Shown here piece after piece: positions 16,648-26,280 of a DNA stretch of 64,000 nt. This stretch comes from Elizabethkingia occulta (GTDB taxonomy: Bacteria > Bacteroidota > Bacteroidia > Flavobacteriales > Weeksellaceae): contig NZ_MAHX01000002.1 in assembly GCF_002023715.1 (NCBI RefSeq), forward strand, positions 124,001 to 188,000. Reading direction: 5' to 3'. Position 1 is the first letter of the stretch; each line of letters starts with the position of its first letter. Under the pieces are notes generated by a model. The model worked only from the letters and a program-made list of their open reading frames with translations. It made no database searches and was not told the DNA's origin. The position numbers and the translations under genes are program-made.

Positions 16648-19134
16648 ATGAAGCGTATTTACTTGTTAATGACATTGGGATTGATGTCAAAGGGATTTGG
16701 ACAAGAGACAACAAGAAGTCTTTCCGGGGAGAGCTGGAAGTTCAAAAATGCAAAGGAAGTGAACTGGCTTACTGCCTCGGTGCCCGGAACTGTGCACACC
16801 GATCTTATGTCAAATAACAAAATTCCGGATCCGTATCTGGATGAAAATGAGAAGGAAGTACAGTGGATAGAAACAGAAAATTGGGACTATCAGACAACTT
16901 TCAAGGTTTCCGATGCTGAACTTAAAAATGAGCAGGCAGAGCTTATCTTCGATGGTCTGGATACTTATGCTGAGGTTTTTCTGAACGGGAAGCAGATTCA
17001 GAAGACGGATAATATGTTCCGTCAATGGATTGTCCCTGTAAAAAGTATTCTGGTAAAGGGAGATAATGTTTTACAAATAAAATTTAAATCCAGCGTGAAT
17101 GTTGGAAACGAACTGGCTAAGAAAGTAGCATTTAAATTGCCGGAAAGCCCAAGAAGTATGGTTCGTAAGGCTCAGTATCAATTTGGATGGGACTGGGGCC
17201 CACGCCTGGTAACAGCAGGGATATGGAAGGATGTAAAACTTAACTTCTGGAACAATGCTAAAATTCAGAATATCCAGCTGGAACAAAAGTCTCTGACTAC
17301 CGCTAAAGGGCAATTATCGTTTAATATAGAAGTTTTTGCAGATAAACCAGGAGGTTATCAGTTGGCTATAAATGGTCTTAATCCAAAAGCGTTTACATTA
17401 CAGAAAGGGTTGAACAAGGTTTCTGTACCATATGAAGTTAAGAATCCAAAATTATGGCAACCTAGTGGATGGGGGAAAGCTGAGTTATACGACTTTAAAG
17501 TTATATTGACAGAGAAGGGGAAAAAACTGGATGAAGAAAGCTTAAGGCATGGTTTCCGTACGGTAAAACTGGTTCAGGAAAAAGATGCTAAAGGAAAATC
17601 ATTCTATTTCCTTGTAAACGGAAAACCGCTTTATGCAAAAGGAACCAATTGGATCCCGGCAGATAGCTTTTTGCCAAGAATAACTAAAGAGAAATATTAT
17701 AAACTGATAAAGGATGCCAAAGATGCTAATATGAATATGATTCGTATCTGGGGTGGTGGAGTTTATGAAGATGAAGCGTTTTATAAGGCTTGTGATGAAA
17801 ACGGAATATTGGTATGGCAGGACTTTATGTTTGCCGGAAGTTTTTATCCTTCGGATGATGCCTTTACAGAAAATGTAAAAGAAGAGGTGAAATACCAGGT
17901 AAGACGTTTGCAAAATCACCCATCTATTGCTTTGTGGTGCGGAAATAACGAAGTAGATGAGGCTATTGTAAACTGGGGTTACCAGAAGCAGTTTAAATAT
18001 ACCAAAGAAGATTCTTTGCAAGTGTGGAAAGATTACCGCAAAGTTTTTCATGAAGTTATTCCACAGACATTAAACGAAACATTGGCTCCGGGAAATAATA
18101 TCTATTGGCCAAGCTCTCCATCAATAGGTTGGGGGCATAAAGAAAGCCTTACCGAAGGAGATTCCCATTACTGGGGTGTATGGTGGGGAGAACAGCCTTT
18201 CGAAATGTATGAAGAAAAAGTTCCACGTTTTGCCTCAGAATACGGAGTACAGGGAATGCCAAGCATGGAAGCTGTAAAATCGATGTTCTCAGGTAAAGCG
18301 GATTTGAGTTTGCAGAATCCGGTAATTAAAGCACATGAAAAGCATGCAAGAGGCTGGCAGATTATTGATGGTTATATGGCAAGATATTATACTCCACAAA
18401 CTGATCTTGTAAAATACAACTATCTTTCTCAGCTATTACAGGCACGTGCAATGCAAGTTGCTATAGAAGCACACCGCCGTGCAATGCCTTATAATATGGG
18501 ATCGTTATACTGGCAGATTAATGATTGTTGGCCAGTGGTATCGTGGTCGTCAATAGATTATCTTGGAAATTGGAAAGCAGCCCATTACCAGGCCAAAAGA
18601 AGCTTTGAGCAATACCTGATTGCCATAGAAAACAAAGATGGTGTATTAAAAACACGGGTGATTAATGACGGGTTGAAAGACTTTAAATATGTAAGATTAA
18701 GTGTTTCTGTTCAGAAGTTAAATGGTGAGGTTGTAGAGCAGTTTGATGAGACAGATCAGAAATTGGGTGCCAATTCAATCATTGAATACCATCCTTTAAA
18801 AGCTACTGATATAGTTGCTAAAGATCTTCAGGATCAGGTAGTGTTACATTACACGCTGAAAGATGAGAATGGTAGTATACTGGCAGAGAATAATTTCTAT
18901 TTTGTATATCCTAAAGATCTGAAACTTTCAAAACCTAATTTGCTTGTTAAAAAGATTTCGGCTACCGAAATTGAGGTTTCAACAGATGTCCTGGCGAAAG
19001 ACATTTACCTGATGGGTGATACTCAGTTTAGTGATAATTTCTTTGACCTGATGCCAAATACAAAGAAGAGAATTACACTAAGTAAGCCTTTAGAAAAAAT
19101 AGAAATAATGAGCCTTTGGGATACTAAAAAGTAA
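16648..19134 (+). CDS. Beta-mannosidase, GH2, exported
   Basis: From ATG 16648 (a GTG at 16630 would add six residues before a normal signal peptide) the product is 828 residues with a signal ending KGFGQ. It has the GH2 order: jelly-roll sugar-binding domain with SVPGTVHTDL, immunoglobulin-like domain, then TIM barrel. Catalytic residues are the acid/base Glu of WCGNNEVDE (E435) and the nucleophile Glu of FASEYGVQG (E531). WGWDWGPR and the size are typical of beta-mannosidases rather than beta-galactosidases. It would release mannose from the Man-beta-1,4-GlcNAc core of N-glycans, downstream of the other exo-glycosidases here. Confidence 0.93.
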   Translation: MKRIYLLMTLGLMSKGFGQETTRSLSGESWKFKNAKEVNWLTASVPGTVHTDLMSNNKIPDPYLDENEKEVQWIETENWDYQTTFKVSDAELKNEQAELIFDGLDTYAEVFLNGKQIQKTDNMFRQWIVPVKSILVKGDNVLQIKFKSSVNVGNELAKKVAFKLPESPRSMVRKAQYQFGWDWGPRLVTAGIWKDVKLNFWNNAKIQNIQLEQKSLTTAKGQLSFNIEVFADKPGGYQLAINGLNPKAFTLQKGLNKVSVPYEVKNPKLWQPSGWGKAELYDFKVILTEKGKKLDEESLRHGFRTVKLVQEKDAKGKSFYFLVNGKPLYAKGTNWIPADSFLPRITKEKYYKLIKDAKDANMNMIRIWGGGVYEDEAFYKACDENGILVWQDFMFAGSFYPSDDAFTENVKEEVKYQVRRLQNHPSIALWCGNNEVDEAIVNWGYQKQFKYTKEDSLQVWKDYRKVFHEVIPQTLNETLAPGNNIYWPSSPSIGWGHKESLTEGDSHYWGVWWGEQPFEMYEEKVPRFASEYGVQGMPSMEAVKSMFSGKADLSLQNPVIKAHEKHARGWQIIDGYMARYYTPQTDLVKYNYLSQLLQARAMQVAIEAHRRAMPYNMGSLYWQINDCWPVVSWSSIDYLGNWKAAHYQAKRSFEQYLIAIENKDGVLKTRVINDGLKDFKYVRLSVSVQKLNGEVVEQFDETDQKLGANSIIEYHPLKATDIVAKDLQDQVVLHYTLKDENGSILAENNFYFVYPKDLKLSKPNLLVKKISATEIEVSTDVLAKDIYLMGDTQFSDNFFDLMPNTKKRITLSKPLEKIEIMSLWDTKK

Positions 19135-19173
19135 ATTGCCGTAAAAGCTTAAAATAAAAAAAACACAAGAAAT

Positions 19174-19213
19174 AATGCCTCACTGATCTGTAGATTGGTG
19201 AGGCATTTTCTTT
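19174..19213 (+). terminator. Rho-independent terminator after the beta-mannosidase gene
   Basis: Arms 19174-19188 and 19193-19207 form a 15-bp stem with two G-U pairs and a TGTA loop, followed by TTCTTT. It lies 39 nt after the stop codon. Confidence 0.82.
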
Positions 19214-19457
19214 AAAAATTGTAGTACTAATGTACACTGATAAATAAACCCAATATTGGCTTCTGGATTTTATACGGTTGATTTTTTCAAAAAAGCACAG
19301 TCGATATTCATGAAGTATTATGTTTCAGTGGGTTAATATTAAACCCGTTTGTGACGAACATTAAAATATAAAATCAGGCAGGAAAATGATTGAAATAGGT
19401 AATGTGTTTTTTATAAAATATCGATACTGTTTCTGGGAATTATTTAAATGTCTGAAG
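19214..19457. other. Non-coding stretch before the AEC transporter gene
   Basis: About 240 bp of AT-rich sequence contains no convincing frame on either strand and no clear hairpin. Apart from the promoter element at its right edge I see nothing recognisable in it. Confidence 0.5.
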
Positions 19458-19465
19458 TACCTTTG
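19458..19465 (+). promoter_or_regulatory. Probable -7 element of the AEC transporter gene
   Basis: TACCTTTG matches TAnnTTTG and ends 17 nt before the ATG at 19483, the usual spacing for short Bacteroidota leaders. The -33 region has no exact TTG. Confidence 0.45.
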
Positions 19466-19482
19466 TACTTTAAAAATACGTG

Positions 19483-20391
19483 ATGATTAATTTTGTGCTG
19501 ATTGTGGTTTGTATTGTAGCGGGGATGATTTTTAAAGCTACCAAGTCCATTCATCCTGATGCGCACAAAGGAATCAATACCTGGATTCTTTATATTGCCC
19601 TTCCGGCAGTTTCTTTTAAATACCTTCCAAAAGTTCAGTGGTCACAGGAAATGCTATTTCCTATAGTTTCTACTTTTCTTATCGCTATAGGCAGTTGGTT
19701 TTTTATGCTGTTGTACAGTAAGAAAAAAGGTTACTCAGCAAGATCCAGAAGTACTCTGGAATTGGCAAGTGGCTATAGTAATACGTCCTTTATAGGTTTT
19801 CCTCTTATTAGTGCATTATATGGGGAAGGATTGCTTAGTATTGCCATTATCTGTGATCAGACTATGTTTCTGGCGCTTTCTACTCTAGGGATTATAGCAG
19901 CTTTAAGAGGCGGAAGCTCATCCGGGACTATAAGTGCCAAATTTATACTCAAACGTTTATTTACTTTTCCTCCATTTTTAGGTTGTATTAGTGCTCTTAT
20001 TCTTTCACAGGTTGTGAATCTGGAGCCGGTAGAGCCTTTCTTTGATAAACTGGCAGCTACTGTAGGTCCATTGGCTTTATTTTCAGTAGGTCTGCAATTA
20101 AAATTTAATGGATGGAAAAAACTTATTCCGCAGATTTCCACTTCTATGTTTTACAAACTTTTACTGGCGCCAGCTGTTGTATTAGGGCTGGCATTACTTT
20201 TCGGAATAAAAGGGAATGTAGCGAAAGTTAGTATTCTGGAATCTGCTATGCCGACATTAATCTCTTCCAGTATTATTGCTGAACAATTCAAGCTCAATAC
20301 AAAACTTACCAATCTGATTATCGGGATTAGTATTGTAGTAGGTTTCTTCTCAATACTCTTGTGGTTTGGGGTTGTAGAATACCTTTTCTAA
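19483..20391 (+). CDS. AEC (auxin efflux carrier) family transporter
   Basis: This 302-residue protein consists of about ten membrane helices in the 5+5 arrangement of AEC carriers. Landmarks are the N-terminal IVAGMIFKATKSIHPDAHKG, the central GYSNTSFIGFPLI and the later ESAMPTLISSSIIAEQFKL. Bacterial AEC proteins carry organic acids or amino acids such as malate or malonate; the substrate here is unknown. A GTG one codon earlier (19480) is an alternative start. It is monocistronic, with its own promoter-like element. Confidence 0.88.
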   Translation: MINFVLIVVCIVAGMIFKATKSIHPDAHKGINTWILYIALPAVSFKYLPKVQWSQEMLFPIVSTFLIAIGSWFFMLLYSKKKGYSARSRSTLELASGYSNTSFIGFPLISALYGEGLLSIAIICDQTMFLALSTLGIIAALRGGSSSGTISAKFILKRLFTFPPFLGCISALILSQVVNLEPVEPFFDKLAATVGPLALFSVGLQLKFNGWKKLIPQISTSMFYKLLLAPAVVLGLALLFGIKGNVAKVSILESAMPTLISSSIIAEQFKLNTKLTNLIIGISIVVGFFSILLWFGVVEYLF

Positions 20392-20426
20392 GTTAGAAGT
20401 TAGAAGTTAGAAGTGCGAGGTGTAAA
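20392..20426 (+). repeat. Tandem 7-bp repeats directly after the AEC gene stop
   Basis: GTTAGAA occurs three times without spacers (20392-20412), followed by the related units GTGCGAG and GTGTAAA. The array begins on the base after the stop codon. A related heptad array occurs at 50832-50859. Confidence 0.85.
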
Positions 20427-20512
20427 TACTACCGGATAAGTAAAAAAATAATAAAAATCTAGGGAGTTTATCACTTGCTGTAAATCTGAACGTAGTCGAA
20501 TGTTATTAGAAT

Positions 20513-20545
20513 AAACCTCATAGGTTTCGAAAACCTATGAGGTTT
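20513..20545. repeat. Perfect 15-bp hairpin, possible REP-like element or terminator
   Basis: Arms 20513-20527 and 20531-20545 are perfect complements around a CGA loop. No long T-run follows immediately. It stands 28 bp from a second, unrelated hairpin, in the gap between the convergent AEC and fucosidase genes. Confidence 0.7.
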
Positions 20546-20572
20546 GTATAAATAAAGAATTTTTTTTTAAAT

Positions 20573-20605
20573 AGCCCTGTCAAGGTTTTAAACCTTGACA
20601 GGGCT
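20573..20605. terminator. Perfect 15-bp hairpin next to the fucosidase stop
   Basis: Arms 20573-20587 and 20591-20605 pair perfectly around TTA. On the minus strand the stem begins a few nt past the fucosidase stop and is followed by a T-rich run (complement of 20561-20570), so it can terminate that gene. It could also be a dispersed palindromic repeat. Confidence 0.7.
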
Positions 20606-20611
20606 TTTAAT

Positions 20612-21991
20612 TTATTCCATTTTGAAAACTACAGCGTGTGCTTGTTGCTTGATATCGGAAGTTTGGATACTGATATCATTACCCTTTTGTTCAAATTTTA
20701 CAGCTTTGTTACTTCCTAAAACAGAAATCTTCTTAAACTTCTTTGGGAAAGAGAATTGTAAATTTTGTGGTAGTTGAAGATTATTTTCCGGAACAAGATA
20801 AAAAGCATAAACAGCATTTCCTTTTTGAGTAAATCGGAAATTGCCATCGGCATAAGGCGCAACTGGTTTTGTTCCGTAGACAGCCTCACCATTTGTTTTC
20901 ATCCAGCTGCCTATTTCCTTTAATGTCTTGGTTACTCTTGGATCAAATTCACCATTTCCATCCGGTCCAATTCCCAAAAGATAATTCCCACCTTTAGAAA
21001 TAATCTCAGCTAATGTATGAATAACCTTATTCGTCGACTTCATAGGATCATTGGGAACGTATCCCCAGTTATCTCCAAGAGGATCGCAAGCTTCCCACGG
21101 ATAGTTTAATGGTTTTTCCGGAATTTCTCTTTCGGGAGTCGTATAGTTTTCATAGATGCCATGTACCGAACGGTCTACAATAATAAGATCCTTTTGGTGG
21201 CCACGCAGCATACCTGCTATCTTATCCATGTCAATATCCTGACTTCCTTTATAGCTTTTGTCTCCTTTATATTTTTCCGGGTTAGAAGGTCTTACCCAGC
21301 CACCATCCAGCCAGAACAAGTCGAGTTTGCCATACTGAGAAGCAAGTTCTTCCAACTGATTATAGGTGTATTGTTTAAAGGCATTCCAACGTTCAGGGTT
21401 TTTGTCTATACTGTAATTGTTATTTCTGTTGGATGTAGCATAATATGGCCACCAATAGTTTTCCGAATGCCAGTCGGGCTTAGAGAAATAAGCACCAACC
21501 CATAAACCTTCTTTTCTGAAAGCATTGAATACCTCTTTAGCAATATTGCTTTTAGGATTTTTAGAAAATGGAACCTCGGGATTGGTTATTTTAAAGTCAG
21601 TTTGTTTGGTGTCAAACATATTGAAGCCATCATGATGCTTGGTGGAAAATACCACATATTGCATACCCGCATCTTTAGCCATTTTTGCCCAGGCTTCCGG
21701 ATTGAATTTTACCGGATTGAATTGCTTGCTGAGCCCCCAATACCATTTCTTATAATCGTCGTAGTTGGTGTCTTTTGGTCGGGGAATCCAGTCTTCTTCC
21801 TCAGAACTAAGATTCCAAGATTCTACAATTCCGGGAATACTGTAAAGTCCCCAATGAATTATAATACCAAATTTTTTGTCCTGCCATTGTTTTAGCTTCT
21901 GCTGTACTTCCTGCTCTTTAGGCGGAATATAGTCCTGAGCGGCTGCTCCCAGAGAAGAGCATAGTAAGAGTGATAGAATAATTTTTTTCAT
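20612..21991 (-). CDS. Alpha-L-fucosidase, GH29, exported
   Basis: The 459-residue product has a signal peptide (ending LGAAAQ) and a GH29 barrel. Motifs are KFGIIIHWGLYSIPG, FSTKHHDGFNMFDT and the nucleophile in LDLFWLDGGW (D229). The short C-terminal beta-sandwich (about 375-459) is present, but no extra carbohydrate-binding domain. It would remove alpha-linked fucose from glycoproteins or glycolipids in the periplasm. It is convergent with the AEC gene and divergent from DPP-IV. The broad-specificity (GH29-A) or branched-linkage (GH29-B) type cannot be decided by eye. Confidence 0.94.
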   Translation of the reverse strand: MKKIILSLLLCSSLGAAAQDYIPPKEQEVQQKLKQWQDKKFGIIIHWGLYSIPGIVESWNLSSEEEDWIPRPKDTNYDDYKKWYWGLSKQFNPVKFNPEAWAKMAKDAGMQYVVFSTKHHDGFNMFDTKQTDFKITNPEVPFSKNPKSNIAKEVFNAFRKEGLWVGAYFSKPDWHSENYWWPYYATSNRNNNYSIDKNPERWNAFKQYTYNQLEELASQYGKLDLFWLDGGWVRPSNPEKYKGDKSYKGSQDIDMDKIAGMLRGHQKDLIIVDRSVHGIYENYTTPEREIPEKPLNYPWEACDPLGDNWGYVPNDPMKSTNKVIHTLAEIISKGGNYLLGIGPDGNGEFDPRVTKTLKEIGSWMKTNGEAVYGTKPVAPYADGNFRFTQKGNAVYAFYLVPENNLQLPQNLQFSFPKKFKKISVLGSNKAVKFEQKGNDISIQTSDIKQQAHAVVFKME

Positions 21992-22162
21992 GGTTAGTAA
22001 AGTCTTTATCTACAAATATATTTTTTTGTTAAAAACAAAGCAATTATTCTTGTCATATTTTGTGATTATATGAATGTTTAAAAGAGCTTTATTCAGTGTT
22101 TTAGCATATTTACTAAAAAGCTTATATTTACGAACTTTTAGTTAAAAAAATCAATAAATAAT

Positions 22163-24298
22163 ATGAAGAAGAAGATTTTTGGTTTGCTAAGTATTGCGGT
22201 TGTTGCCTTTCATGGGGTGTCGGCGCAGGAAATTACTCTGGACAAAATCTATTCCGGATATTACCGTGCAAAAGGTATTACAGGAATAGCATCACTAAAT
22301 GACGGAGAAAACTATGCAACAATTGAACCTGCAGGAATTGCCAAATATTCTTATAAAACCTCTCAGAAGGAGAAGAATATTGTAGATGGCAAGTTTGAGG
22401 GTTATACTTTCTCTAGTGATGAATCTAAAATATTATTGCAAAAAAGCAGTGAACCCATCTACAGACATTCTTTCCTTGGGAAATTTGATGTTAAAGATCT
22501 GAAATCAGATAAGGTGATAAGCCTAAATGATGGTAAGTGGATTCAGGAACCGAAGTTTTCTCCGGATGGAAGCAAAGTAGCTTTTATTGCTGAAAACAAC
22601 CTTTACTATCAGGATCTGAATAGTGGAAAGATCACTCAGATTACCAACGATGGTAAGAAAAATGAAATCATTAATGGTCTTGGAGATTGGGTATATGAAG
22701 AGGAATTCGGACATCCGGATTACTACCAGTGGAATAAAGCAGGAGATGCTATCGTATTTGTAAGATTCGATGAGCGTAAGGTTCCCGAAATTAATATACC
22801 TATCTATTACCAGAATCTTTATCCAAAGATGATGACTTATAAATATCCGAAAGCAGGGGAGGAAAACTCAGCGGTAACGGCTCATTTATATCAGTTGGCT
22901 GCAGGAAAAACTTCTCAGCTGAACTTAGGCAGCTTCGAGAACTATTATATTCCGCAAATATTCCAGACAAATGCTGGTGATGAAATCGTTGTAGCAACAT
23001 CCAACAGACATCAGAATAAAGTAGATCTTCTGAAAGTAAATACAAAAACAGCTTCTGTAAATAAGTTGTTTACTGAAACCGATGCTGCCTGGATAGAAAC
23101 GGATAATCTAACAATGGAGTTTCTGGATGATAATTCTTTCCTTTGGGCTTCTGAAAGAGACGGACACAGACACCTTTACTTGTATGATGCTAACGGAAAA
23201 TTAAAAAAACAAGTATCTAAAGGAGATTGGGAGATCATCAATTACTATGGTTACAATCCTAAAACAAAAGAAGCTTACATTCAGACAACTGAAAAGGGAA
23301 GCACAAACAAAGTAGTTTCCAAACTAAATATTAATACTGGAAAAACACAATTACTTTCCAATGCGGAAGGAAATAACAGTGCTGCTTTCAGCAAAACATT
23401 TGATTACTTTATCAATACATCTTCTACAGCAAAAGTTCCTACCAGTTATGTACTAAAGGATGCTAACGGAAAAGACATAAAAGAATTACAAAACAATAAC
23501 GACTTACTGGGTAAGTTAAAAGCAGATAATTTCCTGAACAAGGAATTTATCTCAATACCAAATACTGCGGGAGACCAGATGAATGCATGGGTTATTAAGC
23601 CTAAAGATTTCAATCCTGCTAAAAAATATCCTGTATTTATGTTCCAATATTCAGGGCCAGGCTCTCAGCAGGTATCCAACAGCTGGGATGGAGGTAATGG
23701 TATCTGGTTCGATATGCTGGCACAAAAAGGCTATATTGTAGTCTGTGTAGACGGACGTGGAACAGGTTTCCGTGGAACGAAATACAAAAAAGTTACTTAT
23801 AAAAATCTTGGTAAATACGAAATAGAAGATCAGATTACCGCTGCAAAATGGTTAGGTAATCAGTCTTATGTAGACAAATCCAGAATCGGTATCTTTGGAT
23901 GGAGCTTTGGTGGCTATATGGCTTCTTTGGCAATGACGAAAGGTGCAGATGTCTTCAAAATGGGAATCGCAGTAGCACCAGTAACCAACTGGAGATTCTA
24001 TGATAGTGTGTATACCGAGAGATTCTTACAGACACCACAAGAGAACAAAGATGGTTACGACCTGAATTCTCCTACAACATATGCAAAACTATTAAAAGGT
24101 AAGTTCTTATTAATTCATGGTACAGCTGATGATAATGTACATTTCCAGAATTCTATGGAATTCTCCGAGGCATTGATTCAGAATAAGAAGCAATTCGACT
24201 TCATGGCTTATCCAGATAAGAACCATGGCATTTACGGAGGTAATACACGTCCGCAATTGTATGAAAAGATGACCAACTATATTCTGGAAAATCTTTAA
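22163..24298 (+). CDS. Dipeptidyl peptidase IV, S9B family, exported
   Basis: This 711-residue prolyl oligopeptidase-family enzyme has a signal peptide (ending GVSAQ), an eight-bladed propeller (about 40-460) and an alpha/beta-hydrolase domain. The triad is Ser581 in GWSFGGY, Asp656 in HGTADDNVH and His688 in DKNHGI, with spacing like human DPP4. WVYEEEFG (about 176-182) supplies the Glu pair that anchors the substrate N-terminus. It cuts X-Pro and X-Ala dipeptides from peptides in the periplasm. Three peptide:H+ symporter genes follow, a natural route for uptake of its products. A DPP-IV of this length is known from the same genus. Confidence 0.95.
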   Translation: MKKKIFGLLSIAVVAFHGVSAQEITLDKIYSGYYRAKGITGIASLNDGENYATIEPAGIAKYSYKTSQKEKNIVDGKFEGYTFSSDESKILLQKSSEPIYRHSFLGKFDVKDLKSDKVISLNDGKWIQEPKFSPDGSKVAFIAENNLYYQDLNSGKITQITNDGKKNEIINGLGDWVYEEEFGHPDYYQWNKAGDAIVFVRFDERKVPEINIPIYYQNLYPKMMTYKYPKAGEENSAVTAHLYQLAAGKTSQLNLGSFENYYIPQIFQTNAGDEIVVATSNRHQNKVDLLKVNTKTASVNKLFTETDAAWIETDNLTMEFLDDNSFLWASERDGHRHLYLYDANGKLKKQVSKGDWEIINYYGYNPKTKEAYIQTTEKGSTNKVVSKLNINTGKTQLLSNAEGNNSAAFSKTFDYFINTSSTAKVPTSYVLKDANGKDIKELQNNNDLLGKLKADNFLNKEFISIPNTAGDQMNAWVIKPKDFNPAKKYPVFMFQYSGPGSQQVSNSWDGGNGIWFDMLAQKGYIVVCVDGRGTGFRGTKYKKVTYKNLGKYEIEDQITAAKWLGNQSYVDKSRIGIFGWSFGGYMASLAMTKGADVFKMGIAVAPVTNWRFYDSVYTERFLQTPQENKDGYDLNSPTTYAKLLKGKFLLIHGTADDNVHFQNSMEFSEALIQNKKQFDFMAYPDKNHGIYGGNTRPQLYEKMTNYILENL

Positions 24299-24400
24299 AA
24301 GTACAAAATAAACGTGCGGTAGCATATAGAGTATATTCTATATTTCTTATCGTATGTTCTGATTTGGAAACAATACATTGTTGGCTGCATATTGTCCAAT

Positions 24401-24421
24401 GTAAACTATTTACTGTAAACT
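24401..24421 (+). repeat. Short 7-bp-period repeat before the first POT gene
   Basis: The units GTAAACT, ATTTACT and GTAAACT are contiguous, so the first and third are identical 14 bp apart. It ends 13 nt before the POT start codon. It resembles other heptad spacers of this window but is short enough to be chance. Confidence 0.45.
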
Positions 24422-24434
24422 AAAAATTAAAAGA

Positions 24435-26099
24435 ATGAAGAGCAAGCATCCTAAAGGCTTACCCTACTTATTTTTTACCGAAATGTGGGAACGTTTCGGT
24501 TATTACCTGATCCTTGGAATTTTCGTACTATACATGATTGACCCGGAAGGGGCAAAAGGAGGACTAGGTTTTCCTGATAAAATGGCCGACGATATTTTCG
24601 GGACTTATATTGCACTAACATATCTTACGCCGTTTCTGGGAGGTTTTCTGGCTGACCGTGTTTTAGGATATATAAAATCTATCTATCTGGGCGGAATTTT
24701 AATGGCTGCAGGATATATAGGACTGGGACTCTTTAAAGAACCAGGATTATTTTACACCTCTCTGGCATTAATTATTGTAGGAAATGGTTTCTTTAAGCCA
24801 ACAATTTCTACTGTATTAGGGAACCTTTATAGCGAAGAACCTTACAAAGCAAATAAAGATTCGGGTTATAATATCTTCTATATGGGGATTAATATCGGAG
24901 CATTTATCTGTAATATTATTGCTGCCTTTATGCGAAACAAATTCGGATGGGGAGAGGCTTTCATTACTGCAGGTGTAGGGATGTTACTCGGTTTGGTAAT
25001 TTTCAGTTTAGGAAGAAAGCATATTCGTCACGCTGTTCAAATGAAGCCTGCAGAAAAAGGAGATACCAAAATATCCGACGTGCTGATTAAAGTTTTTGTG
25101 CCTGCAATTATTGCTGGTGTTATAGGCTGGGTTATTCCTGGAAATATCTTTGGAAGTGACAATACAGATGCATTTATTTTTGCATGTTTACCTGTAATCT
25201 ATTTTTATATTTCATTGTACTTCAAAGCGAAGCCAGATGAAAAAAGACCTATAGGAGCATTGTTGTTAATCTTTATGGTTTCAATGTTCTTCTGGGCAAT
25301 CTTCAAACAGAATGGTACAGCACTTACCCGTTGGGCTAATTACTATACCGACAGAACAGTTCCTGCTGCTGCTGAAAAACCATTAGAAAATATTTATTTG
25401 GTTGAAACTAAAAGCTATGAAACCAAAGAAGTTACAGCATACGATGATCAGTTTCGGGCAAAGAAAGATGCAGATGGAAAGACTGTAAAAGAGCAAGGGA
25501 AAGATGTTTACTTTAAAAATATTTCCTCTGAAGCGCGGGCTGAACTTGAAGCTGCACCTGCGGATAAACAGAATGTTTTCCTCTATAATACAGAATTGTT
25601 CCAGTCGATTAATCCATTTTGGGTTATTGTACTGACGCCTGTTGTAGTTGGTTTCTGGACATTATTACGCCGAAAGGGGAAAGAGCCATCAACGCCAACT
25701 AAAATTGTACTGGGACTATTCATTACGGCATTATCATGTTTTGTAATGGTAGGAGCTGCTTATGTAGGAAGTAATGGCGCTGTGAAAGTTTCCGCATTAT
25801 GGCTGGTTGCCAGTTACGGAGTAGTAACAGTAGGAGAGTTGTGCCTTTCGCCAATGGGACTTTCAGTAGTATCAAAGCTCTCTCCGCCAAGGATTACAGC
25901 ATTAATGATGGGAGGTTTCTTCCTGGCTAACTCTGTAGGAAACAAGCTTTCCGGTATCCTGGCAAGTACATGGTACAACTACGAGAATAAAGAATACTAT
26001 TTCTTAGTGAATTTCGGATTGTTAATTTTTGCCTTCTTCATAGGCTTATTAATGCTGAAATTCTTAAATAAAGTAATGAAAGAGAAAGGACTAAACTAA
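24435..26099 (+). CDS. POT/PTR2 family peptide:H+ symporter (first of three)
   Basis: The 554-residue membrane protein opens with KHPKGLPYLFFTEMWERFGYY, which contains the ExxER proton-coupling motif of POT carriers. FYMGINIGAFI and GELCLSPMGLS are two more family signatures. About 14 helices are predicted, with a hydrophilic insert of roughly 70 residues (about 300-390) between late helices. It imports di- and tripeptides using the proton gradient. It lies 136 bp after the DPP-IV gene and ends at a terminator, so it may be co-transcribed with DPP-IV. Confidence 0.94.
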   Translation: MKSKHPKGLPYLFFTEMWERFGYYLILGIFVLYMIDPEGAKGGLGFPDKMADDIFGTYIALTYLTPFLGGFLADRVLGYIKSIYLGGILMAAGYIGLGLFKEPGLFYTSLALIIVGNGFFKPTISTVLGNLYSEEPYKANKDSGYNIFYMGINIGAFICNIIAAFMRNKFGWGEAFITAGVGMLLGLVIFSLGRKHIRHAVQMKPAEKGDTKISDVLIKVFVPAIIAGVIGWVIPGNIFGSDNTDAFIFACLPVIYFYISLYFKAKPDEKRPIGALLLIFMVSMFFWAIFKQNGTALTRWANYYTDRTVPAAAEKPLENIYLVETKSYETKEVTAYDDQFRAKKDADGKTVKEQGKDVYFKNISSEARAELEAAPADKQNVFLYNTELFQSINPFWVIVLTPVVVGFWTLLRRKGKEPSTPTKIVLGLFITALSCFVMVGAAYVGSNGAVKVSALWLVASYGVVTVGELCLSPMGLSVVSKLSPPRITALMMGGFFLANSVGNKLSGILASTWYNYENKEYYFLVNFGLLIFAFFIGLLMLKFLNKVMKEKGLN

Positions 26100-26112
26100 A
26101 AGTTGTCCGGAT

Positions 26113-26150
26113 AAAAACCATCCGATACATAGGATGGTTTTTCTTTTTTT
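26113..26150 (+). terminator. Rho-independent terminator after the first POT gene
   Basis: Arms 26113-26123 and 26132-26142 form an 11-bp perfect stem with an 8-nt loop. A C interrupts the T-run that follows (TTCTTTTTTT). Confidence 0.87.
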
Positions 26151-26239
26151 ATAGTTTTTTTCGGAATATAATTAACTGAAAATATGTTACAACAAGGTGT
26201 AATATTGAATATTATTCCGGCTTACATACTAAAAAAAAC

Positions 26240-26247
26240 TATATTTG
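26240..26247 (+). promoter_or_regulatory. Probable -7 element of the second POT gene
   Basis: TATATTTG matches TAnnTTTG, 33 nt before the ATG at 26281, and follows the terminator of the previous gene. The -33 region is weak (TTC at 26215, 22-nt spacer). Confidence 0.4.
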
Positions 26248-26280
26248 CTCATCTTAACAAAAGTTAACATTAAATAAAAT

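Noticed and set aside
26254-26268. Two TTAAC motifs before the second POT gene as a Pho box
   Set aside because: The spacing is 10 bp, there are only two copies, and GTTAAC is a common palindrome in AT-rich DNA.
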